Shown here: piece by piece, positions 1-8,027 of the stretch
Position numbering within the stretch: the first letter of the stretch is position 1
Layout of the letters: the number at the start of each line of letters is the position of its first letter
Assembly: GCA_902782245.1 (NCBI GenBank)
Contig: CACZMI010000017.1
Span: forward strand, 1-32,932
Reading direction: 5' to 3'
DNA length: 32,932 nucleotides
DNA from: an uncultured Bacteroidales bacterium
GTDB lineage: Bacteria; Bacteroidota; Bacteroidia; Bacteroidales; Bacteroidaceae
Made by a program: the position numbers and the translations under genes
Notes under the pieces: model-generated
What the model saw: only the letters and a program-made list of their open reading frames with translations
Databases searched by the model: none
Told to the model about the DNA's origin: nothing

Positions 1-1
1 G

Positions 2-349
2 TTCGTAGAGTTCCTGCCCGGTAAGGACGGTCTGCTGCACATCAGCGAGATTGACTGGAAGCGTTACGAGACCATCGAGGAGACCGGTATCAAGGAGGGC
101 GACAAGATCCAGGTTAAGCTGATTGACATCGATCCCAAGACCGGTAAGTTCAAACTGTCACGTCGTGCTCTCATCGAGAAGCCCGAGGGTTATGAGGAGC
201 GTCCCGCCCGTCAGCCCCGTCAGGACCGCGGTGAGCGTCAGGACCGCGGTGAGCGTCAGGACAGAGGCCCCCGTCAGGACCGTGGCCCGCGTCACCACCA
301 CGACCGCAAGGATGACAACAATCCCGTAGAGAATAATGAAGAGAAGTAA
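2..349 (+). CDS. pnp: Polyribonucleotide nucleotidyltransferase (PNPase), C-terminal end, partial
   Basis: This is the 3' end of a gene that starts before the window; the visible 115 codons end at the TAA at 347-349. It reads as the last part of an S1 RNA-binding domain (LLHISEIDW, then [12 protein letters not shown] and KFKLSRRAL), the usual C-terminus of PNPase, a phosphorolytic 3'-5' exoribonuclease of the cytoplasmic RNA-decay machinery. The S1 domain is followed by a basic, low-complexity tail made of RQDRG(E/P) repeats and a short His/Asp/Asn stretch, a kind of extension common in Bacteroidota PNPases. The end overlaps the next gene by 14 bases. S1 domains also occur in other proteins (ribosomal S1, RNase E/G), so the PNPase assignment rests on the terminal position and the tail. 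Confidence 0.8.
   Translation, partial: FVEFLPGKDGLLHISEIDWKRYETIEETGIKEGDKIQVKLIDIDPKTGKFKLSRRALIEKPEGYEERPARQPRQDRGERQDRGERQDRGPRQDRGPRHHHDRKDDNNPVENNEEK
218..289 (+). repeat. Four tandem 18-base units in the PNPase tail
   Basis: Four consecutive 18-base units begin at 218, 236, 254 and 272, each starting CGTCAGGAC. They encode [18 protein letters not shown] and RQDRGP. The first two units are identical; the last two diverge at their 3' ends. The arginine-rich repeat probably adds nonspecific RNA affinity, and copy number may vary between strains. Confidence 0.85.
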
Positions 350-1511
350 TTCAGCATTACTTATCCTTACCCTTTTAACAGTAGCCTGTCAACCCCAAGT
401 TGACAGGTTTACTTTAAATGGTCAGATAGTAGAGGCCGATGGCAAGATGCTTTATCTGGATCATATGGGTCTGGATAAGGTTGAGGTCATAGATTCAGTT
501 AAACTGGATACTGAAGGAAAGTTCTGTTTCAATCCCGCAGCACCCGCTGACTGCTTTGATTTCTATCGTCTCCGGGTAGACGGCAAGGTGGTTAATGTCT
601 CGGTTGATTCTACAGAGACTATTACCGTAACCGCCAGCCTGCCGGTGATGCAGGTGGCATATATGGTAGAAGGCTCTGAGAATACCGCAAGGCTCAAGGA
701 TCTGGTAATGACTCAGATAGGGCTTTTGCAGGAATTGCGCAGGTTAAGTTCACAATATCACGGACAGGACCTTGATTTGCTTGAACAGAAGATTAAAGAG
801 ACAGTCGATGTCTACAAGTCCGAGATAATGACCGAATTCATCCTGCCCACTCCGGGTTCTCCGTGTGCCTATTACGCTCTTTTCCTGAGCATAAACGGCC
901 GGATGCTTTTCAATCCGCAGACAGACCGTCAGGACGCCAAATGCTTTGCTGCAGTTGCCACTCAGATGGATATTAATTATCCCGATGCCGTCCGTTCCGC
1001 CCATCTGCACAATGTCGCACTGAAGGGTATGGCCAAGACATCGTCCTCACGCAATAAAAGTGAGGCTAATGAAGAGGCAATCCGTCAGTTTGCCGAAATG
1101 GTGGTCGAGTCCGGTCTTATAGAGATTGAATTGCCTGACTGCCATAACAGGATGCAGAAACTCAGCGATCAGAAGGGAAAGGTTATCCTGCTGGACTTTA
1201 CGGCATATAAGACAAACTATTCTCCCAACTACAACCTGAAACTCAGAGACCTTTATAATAAGTATGCCGATATGGGTTTCGACATTTATCAGGTATCAGT
1301 CGACAACGATGAGAGTTTATGGCTGAATACTGCAATTAACCTTCCATGGATATGTGTCCGTGACGAGATGAGTGTCAACTCCACATATCTCAAATCATAC
1401 AATATTCAGCAGTTGCCGGCAGTGTTCCTGATAGATCGTGAGGGTAATATCGTTGACCGTCCCGACAATACTGATGAACTGGACGGCAAGATTGCAAAGC
1501 TATTGGAGTAA
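336..1511 (+). CDS. DUF4369-type lipoprotein with cysteine-less thioredoxin-like domain
   Basis: This 391-residue protein begins with a lipoprotein signal (Cys18 after LLTVA), so it is probably a periplasm- or surface-facing lipoprotein. Residues about 24-105 resemble the DUF4369 beta-rich domain that precedes TlpA-like thioredoxins in Bacteroidota, followed by a helical linker. Residues about 275-391 have the AhpC/TSA-thioredoxin pattern: GKVILLDF, a helix, DIYQVSVD, and the cis-proline loop [13 protein letters not shown]. Where the active site WxxWCxPC should be, residues 288-299 read [12 protein letters not shown], so both redox cysteines are missing. It therefore probably binds something or plays a structural role rather than acting as a disulfide reductase. 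The ATG at 336 lies inside the end of pnp, implying translational coupling. An intact relative lies at 5733-6797. Confidence 0.8.
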   Translation: MKRSNSALLILTLLTVACQPQVDRFTLNGQIVEADGKMLYLDHMGLDKVEVIDSVKLDTEGKFCFNPAAPADCFDFYRLRVDGKVVNVSVDSTETITVTASLPVMQVAYMVEGSENTARLKDLVMTQIGLLQELRRLSSQYHGQDLDLLEQKIKETVDVYKSEIMTEFILPTPGSPCAYYALFLSINGRMLFNPQTDRQDAKCFAAVATQMDINYPDAVRSAHLHNVALKGMAKTSSSRNKSEANEEAIRQFAEMVVESGLIEIELPDCHNRMQKLSDQKGKVILLDFTAYKTNYSPNYNLKLRDLYNKYADMGFDIYQVSVDNDESLWLNTAINLPWICVRDEMSVNSTYLKSYNIQQLPAVFLIDREGNIVDRPDNTDELDGKIAKLLE

Positions 1512-1532
1512 CAATCAAAAAAAACGTCTTTT

Positions 1533-1564
1533 GTTGGGATAGTCTGAAATAAATGCTATCTTTG
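1533..1564 (+). promoter_or_regulatory. Bacteroidota-type promoter for greA-HIT
   Basis: GTTG at 1533-1536 and TATCTTTG at 1557-1564, 20 bases apart, match the -33/-7 pattern of the primary sigma factor of Bacteroidota. Transcription would begin near 1570, giving a leader of about 105 nt before greA. Confidence 0.7.
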
Positions 1565-1593
1565 CCCTAACAACTTGAGACATAAAAAATGGG

Positions 1594-1630
1594 TTCCAAC
1601 ATCTGAACTGGATTGTTGGAATTCTTTTTT
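1594..1630 (+). terminator. Hairpin with T-run in the greA leader (possible attenuator)
   Basis: TTCCAAC (1594-1600) pairs with GTTGGAA (1615-1621) around a 14-base loop and is followed directly by a T-rich run ending at 1630. It lies downstream of the predicted greA transcription start, so it would act inside the leader rather than after the upstream gene. The stem is short and the loop large, so termination would be partial at best. Confidence 0.45.
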
Positions 1631-1675
1631 ACTCATGCCAAAAACTGATTGTAGAACTGATAAAATATTGATATT

Positions 1676-2140
1676 ATGGCATATATGTCAGAGGAAGGCT
1701 ACAAAAAGCTGGTAGCCGAACTACAGTATCTGGAAGGTGTACGCCGTCCTGAAATCATTCAGCAGATTGCCGAGGCACGCGATAAGGGTGACCTCAGTGA
1801 GAACGCAGAGTATGATGCAGCAAAAGAGGCTCAGGGTATGCTTGAGGCTAAGATTGCTACACTCAAGGCTCAGATTGCTGATGCCAAGATCATAGATGAG
1901 AAAAAGATTGACACTTCTGCAGTTCAGATTCTTACCAAGGTAAAACTCCGCAACACCAAGAACAACGCCACTATGGTGTATTCAATCGTTCCTGAGAGCG
2001 AGGCAGACCTCAAGGCCGGCAAGATTTCAAGCAGCACTCCCATTGCCAAGGGTCTGCTGGGCCACAAGGTAGGTGAGACCGTTGAGATTCAGATTCCCAG
2101 CGGCAAGATCGGTTTTGAGATTCTCGAGATATCATTATGA
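1676..2140 (+). CDS. greA: Transcription elongation factor GreA
   Basis: This 154-residue cytoplasmic protein matches the usual GreA length. It binds the RNA polymerase secondary channel and stimulates cleavage of backtracked transcripts. The N-terminal coiled coil (about residues 1-75) carries the diagnostic tip region with GDLSENAEYDAAKEAQ, including the acidic residues that coordinate the catalytic magnesium. The C-terminal FKBP-like domain ends with SSSTPIAKGLLGHKVGE and an IEI-type strand. The ATG at 1676 is the only start consistent with the family N-terminus (MAYMSEEGYKKL). The stop overlaps the next start (ATGA), so it is translationally coupled to the HIT gene. Confidence 0.97.
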   Translation: MAYMSEEGYKKLVAELQYLEGVRRPEIIQQIAEARDKGDLSENAEYDAAKEAQGMLEAKIATLKAQIADAKIIDEKKIDTSAVQILTKVKLRNTKNNATMVYSIVPESEADLKAGKISSSTPIAKGLLGHKVGETVEIQIPSGKIGFEILEISL

Positions 2141-2529
2141 CAATCTTCAGCCGTATAATAGCAGGAGAGATTCCCTGCTACAAGATAGCCGAGACCGAGA
2201 ACTGCTTTGCATTTCTGGACATTAATCCTTTAGTAAAAGGACATGTGCTGTGCATCCCCAAGCGTGAGGTTGACTATCTGTTTGACCTTACCGATCAGGA
2301 ACTGTGTGACCTTCAGCTTTTTGCCAAGAAGATTGCCGTTGCCCAGAAGAAGGTGTTCAACTGCATAAAGGTAGGTGAGGCCGTCCTGGGTCTTGAAGTA
2401 CCTCACGCACACATCCATCTTATCCCCATGCAGTCTGAGAAGGATATGCTGTTCAGCAATCCCAAACTCAAACTGACACCTGAGGAATTTGAGAAGATAG
2501 CCGCCGATATCCGCGCAGCCTTATCTTAA
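2137..2529 (+). CDS. HIT family nucleotide hydrolase
   Basis: This 130-residue protein has the histidine-triad signature HAHIHLIPM (His90, His92, His94; His92 expected as nucleophile). The N-terminus FSRIIAGEIPCYKIAET and LDINPLVKGHVLCIPK are typical of HINT/PKCI-like hydrolases, which cleave AMP from nucleoside phosphoramidates or similar substrates in the cytoplasm. It overlaps greA by 4 bases. Its 3' end overlaps the convergent BspA-like gene by 9 bases, leaving no space for a terminator between them. The family is clear; the substrate cannot be told. Confidence 0.95.
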   Translation: MTIFSRIIAGEIPCYKIAETENCFAFLDINPLVKGHVLCIPKREVDYLFDLTDQELCDLQLFAKKIAVAQKKVFNCIKVGEAVLGLEVPHAHIHLIPMQSEKDMLFSNPKLKLTPEEFEKIAADIRAALS

Positions 2530-4197
2530 TATCTTGCGGGTTGAGCCGTCGCTCAAACGCTCAATTATGATGACTCCAGTGGAAGGAGTTGCCTGGCGAC
2601 CGTCCAGTGTATAACTCTCTACAATTCCGCTGGCGTCTTCTTTTATACCCGCAACTTTGGTGAAATCCATCTCTTCAATGTTCTGGAACAGTTTCCATCC
2701 GGCAGTTTTCTGATAGTTCTCTTTGGCGCCAAAAGGAACCATCAGTTTGGTGTTCCTGTAATTGTAATCCACTCCCAGCGTAACATTATTGCTGGGGTGA
2801 TAGTAGTTGTAGAACGCATTGTCAGGAATAGAGTCAGGATTGGCATCATTCACATAAATGGTGCCTATGTAAGGACAGTTGCCGAATGCATGCTCTCCCA
2901 TATCGTCGATATGGCCGTCTATATAAACTGTGTACAGACTACGGACCGAAGTGTAGAACGCATACGCTCCTATCTTGTTTACCGATGCCGGGATGATTAT
3001 AGAACCCGTGTTGTCAACCTTGGCAAAAGAGTTGGGCTTAACCTCAGTTGTGCCGTTGGGGATGTGCAGAACCTCCATATCACGAAGGTACTGACCATTT
3101 ATTAACATCCAGGTAAATGCACGGTTCATCATATAATCCTGGAACGGATTGGCACCGGGATTGCCGAAATAAATGCTGCAGTAATCCTGCAATGAGGTTA
3201 TGTTAACCATCATTATATCGGTGCAGTCAAAAAAGGCATCGGCCCCTACTTTCCGGAGTGTTGAGGGGAGACTTACCTTGGTTATGCCAAGGCAACGCTC
3301 AAATGCGCTGTAACCTATCTCCTCAACGCCTTCCGGAATAATCAGTTCGGTTACCTGCTCATTGCCTATATAGAGGTTTCGTGAAATACAGACCGGATTG
3401 GAAAGAAAATAAACGGTTCCGTTTTGGATTATCATTGTATTTCCGAAACGTATTCCGCACCAGGATGCGATATCATGGGCGGTAACCTTGGTTATATTTG
3501 AGCATCCCAGGAAAGCGTTGTCACCTATTGAGTCCACACTCTCCGGGATATAGACGGTCTCAATGCTCTTGAATCCGTTGAATGTATTGGGCTCTATGTT
3601 TTTTACACCGTCGGGAACAACCAGATCCTTTATCTCCTCTTCATTCAGAAAGACCTTGGTATTGCTATTGATAAAACCTCCTGATTTTTTGACGCCGCAC
3701 CATGCTGCCATGTCCTTGATAACCAACTTTTCAATCCCCGATAATCTGAATGCGTCCTGACCTATCTCGCGGACAGATGTTGGGATGGTTATCTCTTTGA
3801 TGTTATTACAACCTTGGAATGCAAAGCGTCCTATCTTCTTGAGTGAATCGGGCAGTGTAATCTGTGTAAGTCCGGAACAGTCCCCGAAACCGCCCTCTGC
3901 AATCTCCTCTAGTGTGGAGGGAAGGCTTATGCTTGTCAGTTCCGAGCAACCCCAAAGATATACCCTGGTCACCTTATAGGTCTTTTCATTGTAGGTTACA
4001 GTGGATGGTATCGTCAGGTTTCCGGTATAGTAATTGTAATCCATCTTACTGTTTACTGCGTCCCACTGGCTTTCTACGTTTACGCCAACACGCTCATCGT
4101 CAATAGTATAGTAGTAGATGCCGTTAACGGTAAAGTTGAGTGCTTTTGATGCCAATGCAACGAAACAAAACACTAATGAAACAAGAAGCTTTTTCAT
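2521..4197 (-). CDS. BspA-like leucine-rich repeat surface protein
   Basis: This 558-residue protein has a Sec signal peptide (MKKLLVSLVFCFVALASKA, residues 1-19). A series of LRR_5/BspA-type repeats follows, recognisable as I..GAF..C..L..ITLP.S....IG blocks (for example residues about 92-155, 215-240 and 290-330), broken by spacer segments such as DMAAWCGVKK and HDIASWCGIR. The C-terminal 40 residues (SYTLDGRQ..GVIII...DG..RKI) resemble the short tail common on secreted Prevotella and Bacteroides proteins. Family members mediate adhesion or host/matrix interaction. It is the last gene of a minus-strand run, 22 bases after the flippase. Confidence 0.92.
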   Translation of the reverse strand: MKKLLVSLVFCFVALASKALNFTVNGIYYYTIDDERVGVNVESQWDAVNSKMDYNYYTGNLTIPSTVTYNEKTYKVTRVYLWGCSELTSISLPSTLEEIAEGGFGDCSGLTQITLPDSLKKIGRFAFQGCNNIKEITIPTSVREIGQDAFRLSGIEKLVIKDMAAWCGVKKSGGFINSNTKVFLNEEEIKDLVVPDGVKNIEPNTFNGFKSIETVYIPESVDSIGDNAFLGCSNITKVTAHDIASWCGIRFGNTMIIQNGTVYFLSNPVCISRNLYIGNEQVTELIIPEGVEEIGYSAFERCLGITKVSLPSTLRKVGADAFFDCTDIMMVNITSLQDYCSIYFGNPGANPFQDYMMNRAFTWMLINGQYLRDMEVLHIPNGTTEVKPNSFAKVDNTGSIIIPASVNKIGAYAFYTSVRSLYTVYIDGHIDDMGEHAFGNCPYIGTIYVNDANPDSIPDNAFYNYYHPSNNVTLGVDYNYRNTKLMVPFGAKENYQKTAGWKLFQNIEEMDFTKVAGIKEDASGIVESYTLDGRQATPSTGVIIIERLSDGSTRKILR

Positions 4198-4219
4198 AAT
4201 CCTTATTATTTGAGGGTTA

Positions 4220-5722
4220 TTATTTGCGGAAGTACTTGCCTATAACGGGCAGAGATCCCAACGGAAGATCTTTCTTAAAGAGATATGCCATATAAATGCA
4301 TATCAGGACGGTGTTGATTATCAGACTCAGCCATACGGGCAGGTCCTTGCAGAACCAGTACACCACATAAAGTACTGCAGCCAGGAGCACATATATGAAT
4401 ATCTCACCAAGCGGATAGTTTATGGGACTCTTCTTCTGGCCGATAAAGTAGGACAGCAACATGCAGGTTCCGTAGCCGGCAAATCCGCCCCAGGCGCAGG
4501 CCATATAGCCGTACTTGGGCACAAACAGGATGTTGATGGCAATCATCACCGCAGCGCCTATGCCGCTCATCACGGCACCCCACCAGGTCTGGTCAGACAG
4601 TTTGTACCAGAATGACAGATTGAAGTAGATGCCCATAAAGAGTTCAGCAAGCATCACTATCGGTACTACACCCAAGCCAACCCAGTAGTCATGGTCTGTT
4701 ACCAGATATCGGAATATAGGCATATAGAATACAACACCCAGGAATGCCAGTATACCAAAGATAACAAAGTATTTCATGCCCTGGGCAAGCGTATCGGCCG
4801 AGTTCTTGTCCTTGCTGCCTCCAAACACGAACGGCTCATACGCATATCGGAACGCCTGGGTAAGCAGAGCCAGCAGCATGGCAATCTTGCAGCAGGCGCC
4901 GTATATGCCAAGTTGCTGCTCGCCGAATGCGGTATCGGTCACAATGTGCTTGAATGCAATCTTATCAAATACCTGGTTGAGGATACCCACCAGACCAAGC
5001 AGCAATATGGGCCAAGCGTAAGCCAGCATTCGGCGTGCCAGTTGTTTGTCAAATCCGTAGGTGATACCCTTAAGTTCCTTGATGAAACCGAACGTGACGC
5101 AGAAAGTACACAGAAGGTTGACAAAGAATATCAGGCCTACGCCGTAATTGTACTTTATATACAGGCTCTCCAGTCCGGGCATGAATCCGAACATCTTGGG
5201 CATAAGCCAGAAGACGAATATGTTAAGCAGGACATTGGGGATGATGAACGCCATCTTGAGCGTCATGAATTTGACGGGCCTGTGCTGTTGGCGAAGTCTG
5301 CTGAACAGTATCGCCTGGAAGGCGTCGAGTCCGGCAATGAACGCAAAACATATCACATACTCAGGATGGTCATAATAACCCAGGAAACAGGAGATGGGGC
5401 AGACAAAACAGAGCACCAGAGCAATGAACACAACGGCAACGCCACCTACCAGACGCAGCGCAGTGCTGTATACCATCTGTTCGTTCTCACCTTCCTTGTT
5501 GGCAAACCTGAAGAAAGTGGTCTCCATTCCGAACGTGAGCAGTACAAACAGCAGTGCAGCCCAGGCATACATCTCGGTCACAATTCCGTAACCGCCGCTG
5601 GCAGGACTGATGAACTTGGTGTGAATTGGTACAAGCAGATAGTTCAGAAATCTGCCCACTATGCTGCTAATTCCGTAAATGGCCGTATCCTTGGCCAGTG
5701 ACGCCATCTTGCTGCCTGCCAT
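4220..5722 (-). CDS. Polysaccharide (O-antigen/capsule-type) flippase
   Basis: This 500-residue integral inner-membrane protein has about 14 hydrophobic segments and belongs to the MOP superfamily of Wzx-like flippases, which move undecaprenyl-linked glycan units across the membrane. The N-terminus (SLAKDTAIYGISSIVGRFLNYLLVP) and the ISPASGGYGIVTEMYA segment are typical. No glycosyltransferases lie next to it, so the glycan cannot be named. A long antisense reading frame (4691-5701) is a by-product of its codon pattern. It starts 10 bases after the TlpA-like gene, so the two are almost certainly co-transcribed. A start at Met6 (MASLAK) is possible. Confidence 0.93.
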   Translation of the reverse strand: MAGSKMASLAKDTAIYGISSIVGRFLNYLLVPIHTKFISPASGGYGIVTEMYAWAALLFVLLTFGMETTFFRFANKEGENEQMVYSTALRLVGGVAVVFIALVLCFVCPISCFLGYYDHPEYVICFAFIAGLDAFQAILFSRLRQQHRPVKFMTLKMAFIIPNVLLNIFVFWLMPKMFGFMPGLESLYIKYNYGVGLIFFVNLLCTFCVTFGFIKELKGITYGFDKQLARRMLAYAWPILLLGLVGILNQVFDKIAFKHIVTDTAFGEQQLGIYGACCKIAMLLALLTQAFRYAYEPFVFGGSKDKNSADTLAQGMKYFVIFGILAFLGVVFYMPIFRYLVTDHDYWVGLGVVPIVMLAELFMGIYFNLSFWYKLSDQTWWGAVMSGIGAAVMIAINILFVPKYGYMACAWGGFAGYGTCMLLSYFIGQKKSPINYPLGEIFIYVLLAAVLYVVYWFCKDLPVWLSLIINTVLICIYMAYLFKKDLPLGSLPVIGKYFRK

Positions 5723-5732
5723 AGCTTATATC

Positions 5733-6797
5733 TTATTTAAGTAGTTCCGAAATTTTCTTTTCCAGATTCTGTCCCCTCAGGTTGGTGGCCACAATCTTGC
5801 CTGTGGCAGCCTCCACAAGGAAGTTGGCGGGTATGGAGTTGATTCCGTACTGCTTGGCAACCTCATTGTCCCAGTATTTGAGGTCACTTACATGGATCCA
5901 GTTCATCTGGTTCTCTACTATTGCCTTCTGCCATGGATCACGTGCGCGGTCCAGTGATACTCCCAGAATCTGGAAGCCCTTGTCAAAATACTTGCCGTAA
6001 GTCTCCTTAAGGAACGGAACCTCACGCATGCACGGTCCGCACCATGAAGCCCAGAAATCAATCAGCACATATTTTACGCCAGGTGTGGCCATGACATCCT
6101 TTGATGAAATCACGTTGCCGAACTGGTCGGTCTGGCTGAACTCCATATACTGGTGTCCGGCCGATGTGGCCAGCATCTTCTGGTTGCGCTCGTCAAGCTG
6201 TTTCCATAGGTCTGCCTGGCGTATTGACGGTTTGAAAGCATCCAGCATCTTGCGTGTAAGGGCAGGGTCCTGCTCATATGCAAGTTCCTTAAGGCAAACC
6301 AGACCGAACAGGTTGTCCGGATTCTTGGTAACGCCGTCAGATAGTATTTTGTCGTATTTGGCTTCCACCTCTTCAAGTACGCCTTCCTCGCCTTCGTGGC
6401 TCTCATAATAGTTGGTGAGTTCCTGCGCTTTCCTGGTGAATTCCGCATACAGATTGTTTGATTTGCTGCCGGTTACGAAATAATCGGCCGAATTCTCCAA
6501 CGGGAAGACAGACAACAGGCCAGGCTCAAGTATTATGGTACAACTGTTGATGGCGTTGCGGATATTGCGGGCATCGGCCACATATGCCAACTGGGGGATA
6601 TCGGCGGTTCCGTTGAAAGTGAATTCTCCGTTCTCCTTTACGGTTGTGGAATCTATCACCTGATTTGAACAGATAAGATAAATAGTAGGGCTGTCGGTGT
6701 CTTTAAAGTTTCCGTGTATGAAATAGGTATTGTCCTTGCCGGCGCAGGATGCGAGCAATGCTGACAGCAAAATGAATAGTGAAGTTTTTCTTATCAT
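5733..6797 (-). CDS. TlpA-like thiol-disulfide oxidoreductase lipoprotein with DUF4369 domain
   Basis: This 354-residue protein has a clear lipobox (LLASC, Cys18). Residues about 24-110 form a DUF4369-like beta domain, followed by a helical linker and a thioredoxin fold from about 230. The active site FWASWCGPC (Cys253, Cys256), ILGVSLD and the cis-proline SIPANFLV are all intact, so it should act as a periplasm-facing disulfide reductase or thiol-redox protein; the substrate is unknown. It is the first gene of the three-gene minus-strand run. It is an intact relative of the cysteine-less protein at 336-1511. Confidence 0.92.
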   Translation of the reverse strand: MIRKTSLFILLSALLASCAGKDNTYFIHGNFKDTDSPTIYLICSNQVIDSTTVKENGEFTFNGTADIPQLAYVADARNIRNAINSCTIILEPGLLSVFPLENSADYFVTGSKSNNLYAEFTRKAQELTNYYESHEGEEGVLEEVEAKYDKILSDGVTKNPDNLFGLVCLKELAYEQDPALTRKMLDAFKPSIRQADLWKQLDERNQKMLATSAGHQYMEFSQTDQFGNVISSKDVMATPGVKYVLIDFWASWCGPCMREVPFLKETYGKYFDKGFQILGVSLDRARDPWQKAIVENQMNWIHVSDLKYWDNEVAKQYGINSIPANFLVEAATGKIVATNLRGQNLEKKISELLK

Positions 6798-6821
6798 AGT
6801 AATTATAATATATTGATTTGT

Positions 6822-6829
6822 AAAGATAA
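6822..6829 (-). promoter_or_regulatory. Probable -7 element for the TlpA-flippase-BspA run
   Basis: On the minus strand TATCTTTA occupies 6829-6822, about 25 bases before the start codon at 6797. It differs from TAnnTTTG in the last base, and no clear -33 element was found at the usual distance. Confidence 0.4.
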
Positions 6830-6901
6830 GTACTTCCTTTTATAAAATGCCCTGCCAGCACATCCTTAATAGTTTTTTTTTGAAAAAAACTTGTCAAAGA
6901 G

Positions 6902-6932
6902 TTGCATGGTAAAGAATCAAACCCTATATTTG
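6902..6932 (+). promoter_or_regulatory. Bacteroidota-type promoter upstream of a structured region
   Basis: TTG at 6902-6904 and TATATTTG at 6925-6932 are 20 bases apart. Transcription would start near 6938 and run toward the secreted-protein cluster, more than 500 bases before its first gene. Confidence 0.65.
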
Positions 6933-6962
6933 CCGCAACAAAGAAATTGAAGTCGCATACTT

Positions 6963-6998
6963 GGATTGTATTTTCAATCCGTAGTAGCGGCTTTTTTT
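6963..6998 (+). terminator. Hairpin plus T7 run just after the 6902-6932 promoter
   Basis: GGATTG (6963-6968) pairs with CAATCC (6975-6980). An outer pairing of GCCGC (6932-6936) with GCGGC (6987-6991) would end exactly at a run of seven T (6992-6998). RNA from the promoter would therefore either stop after about 60 nt, giving a small RNA, or read through into the cluster leader. Confidence 0.5.
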
Positions 6999-7454
6999 GT
7001 TTGTCTGATTTATAAAAACCAATTGTATGACGACCTTGTTTGCATCTAGTTCAGATATTCCCAAGCCGGCCAATGCAGAGTGGCCTGGCTTGGGTTTCCT
7101 TGTTCATGGCAAACAATTACTTTCATCTGCATTTCTGATATTGTTTGGAGAACACAACCGTAACACGTTGAAAGACACAATAGTCCCAGCTGTTCCGGCC
7201 ATCCGTACCGGTCAGGGCCACCACCGAATCAGATCCGGCCCTGAACCGGACGGTTGGGAAATCCTGAAATTTTTAACCGGACCTGGCCCAAAAATGAGAT
7301 AATATCCACGTTACTCTTGCAAAGTACCATGCAGACACCCATTAAGGTCCTTGTCCTATGTGTAATTAAAAATATTAGTACCGCAAAAACAGAAACAAAA
7401 ACCGATTAATGCAAACGAATTTGATTATTAGTAAAAACATTAAAAAAACGAATT
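6999..7454. other. Gene-free structured region before the secreted-protein cluster
   Basis: No convincing gene is present in this 456-base stretch. It holds two strong inverted repeats. One is 7060-7094: CCCAAGCC/GGCTTGGG with an inner GGCC/GGCC. The other is 7208-7249: CCGGTCAGGGCC against GGCCCTGAACCGG, with one bulged A. A 91-codon frame (7027-7302) spans both but resembles no family and is probably fortuitous. The last 150 bases are AT-rich, with a weak -7-like TACTCTTG at 7312-7319. The region may be a long leader, a small RNA locus or the scar of an insertion. Confidence 0.5.
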
Positions 7455-8015
7455 ATGAAATTTAAAACTATTATGGCAATATCTGCCTCCGTTTTCCTTA
7501 TTGGGGCGAATATGTTTGTAATCTCTGCAAAGCAGGGTAGTGAAAACTGTAAGAATCTCCTTTCCCAAACCTTTTCCTTTAACCATTTTGCTTATTCGAG
7601 TGACCCAGGCTCTAATAATGGATTATTTCCTACAGGGAATGCATATCCAAATGGAATTGCGGACTGCAAAACAATTGGAGTGGAGGAATATGGTATTGAT
7701 GTAAAACTCAGTTCAACAGCAGGTCAAAACCTTAAGAAGTATGTAGACGCTGGTGGTAGTCTTAGCACAAGCGGCATTCCTTATGTAAACGGTACTGTTT
7801 CACTTAGTGGTGGCAATAACTCCAATAACTCATCTAACAACGATTTTAATGTCAAAATAGTGGGTACTTTGAAAGTTAATGTGACAACGGCCAGACCACA
7901 GTATATATATTGTGATTATAGAGATAGTGACATTTGCTATGAAAATACAGATCCATGCAGTAAACTAAAACAGGATTATCTGGAGAGGGCATTAACCATG
8001 TTTGGTCTTAATTGA
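7455..8015 (+). CDS. Small secreted Cys-containing protein (first gene of accessory cluster)
   Basis: This 186-residue protein has a Sec-type signal peptide (MKFKTIMAISASVFLIGANMFVISA). The mature part has five cysteines (32, 71, 153, 161, 168) and a Gly/Ser/Asn-rich centre (about residues 99-130, GGNNSNNSSNND). Its C-terminus is charged, with a Cys-dense segment (YCDYRDSDICYENTDPC). I do not recognise a family. In layout it resembles small exported proteins, such as those with NVEALA-type leaders, that sit before 6-bladed beta-propeller lipoproteins in Bacteroides. The Ser/Asn-rich segment and cysteines make it the natural substrate candidate for the modifying genes downstream. The next gene starts 12 bases later. 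Confidence 0.75.
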   Translation: MKFKTIMAISASVFLIGANMFVISAKQGSENCKNLLSQTFSFNHFAYSSDPGSNNGLFPTGNAYPNGIADCKTIGVEEYGIDVKLSSTAGQNLKKYVDAGGSLSTSGIPYVNGTVSLSGGNNSNNSSNNDFNVKIVGTLKVNVTTARPQYIYCDYRDSDICYENTDPCSKLKQDYLERALTMFGLN

Positions 8016-8027
8016 TTTATAGACAGT

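Noticed and set aside
218-289. A CRISPR-like repeat
   Set aside because: The units are contiguous, without spacers, and lie in frame in the PNPase tail.
123-329. A 68-codon frame [11 protein letters not shown] in the PNPase end
   Set aside because: It is an alternate frame over the RQDRG repeats; the S1 domain is in the other frame.
4691-5701. A 336-codon plus-strand reading frame
   Set aside because: It lies wholly antisense to the flippase gene, has no recognisable domain and is rich in His, Gln and Glu, as expected from the complement of a membrane-protein gene.
7027-7302. A 91-codon frame downstream of the 6902 promoter
   Set aside because: It matches no family, has no signal or plausible ribosome binding site, and most of it is formed by two inverted repeats, so structure is a better explanation than coding.
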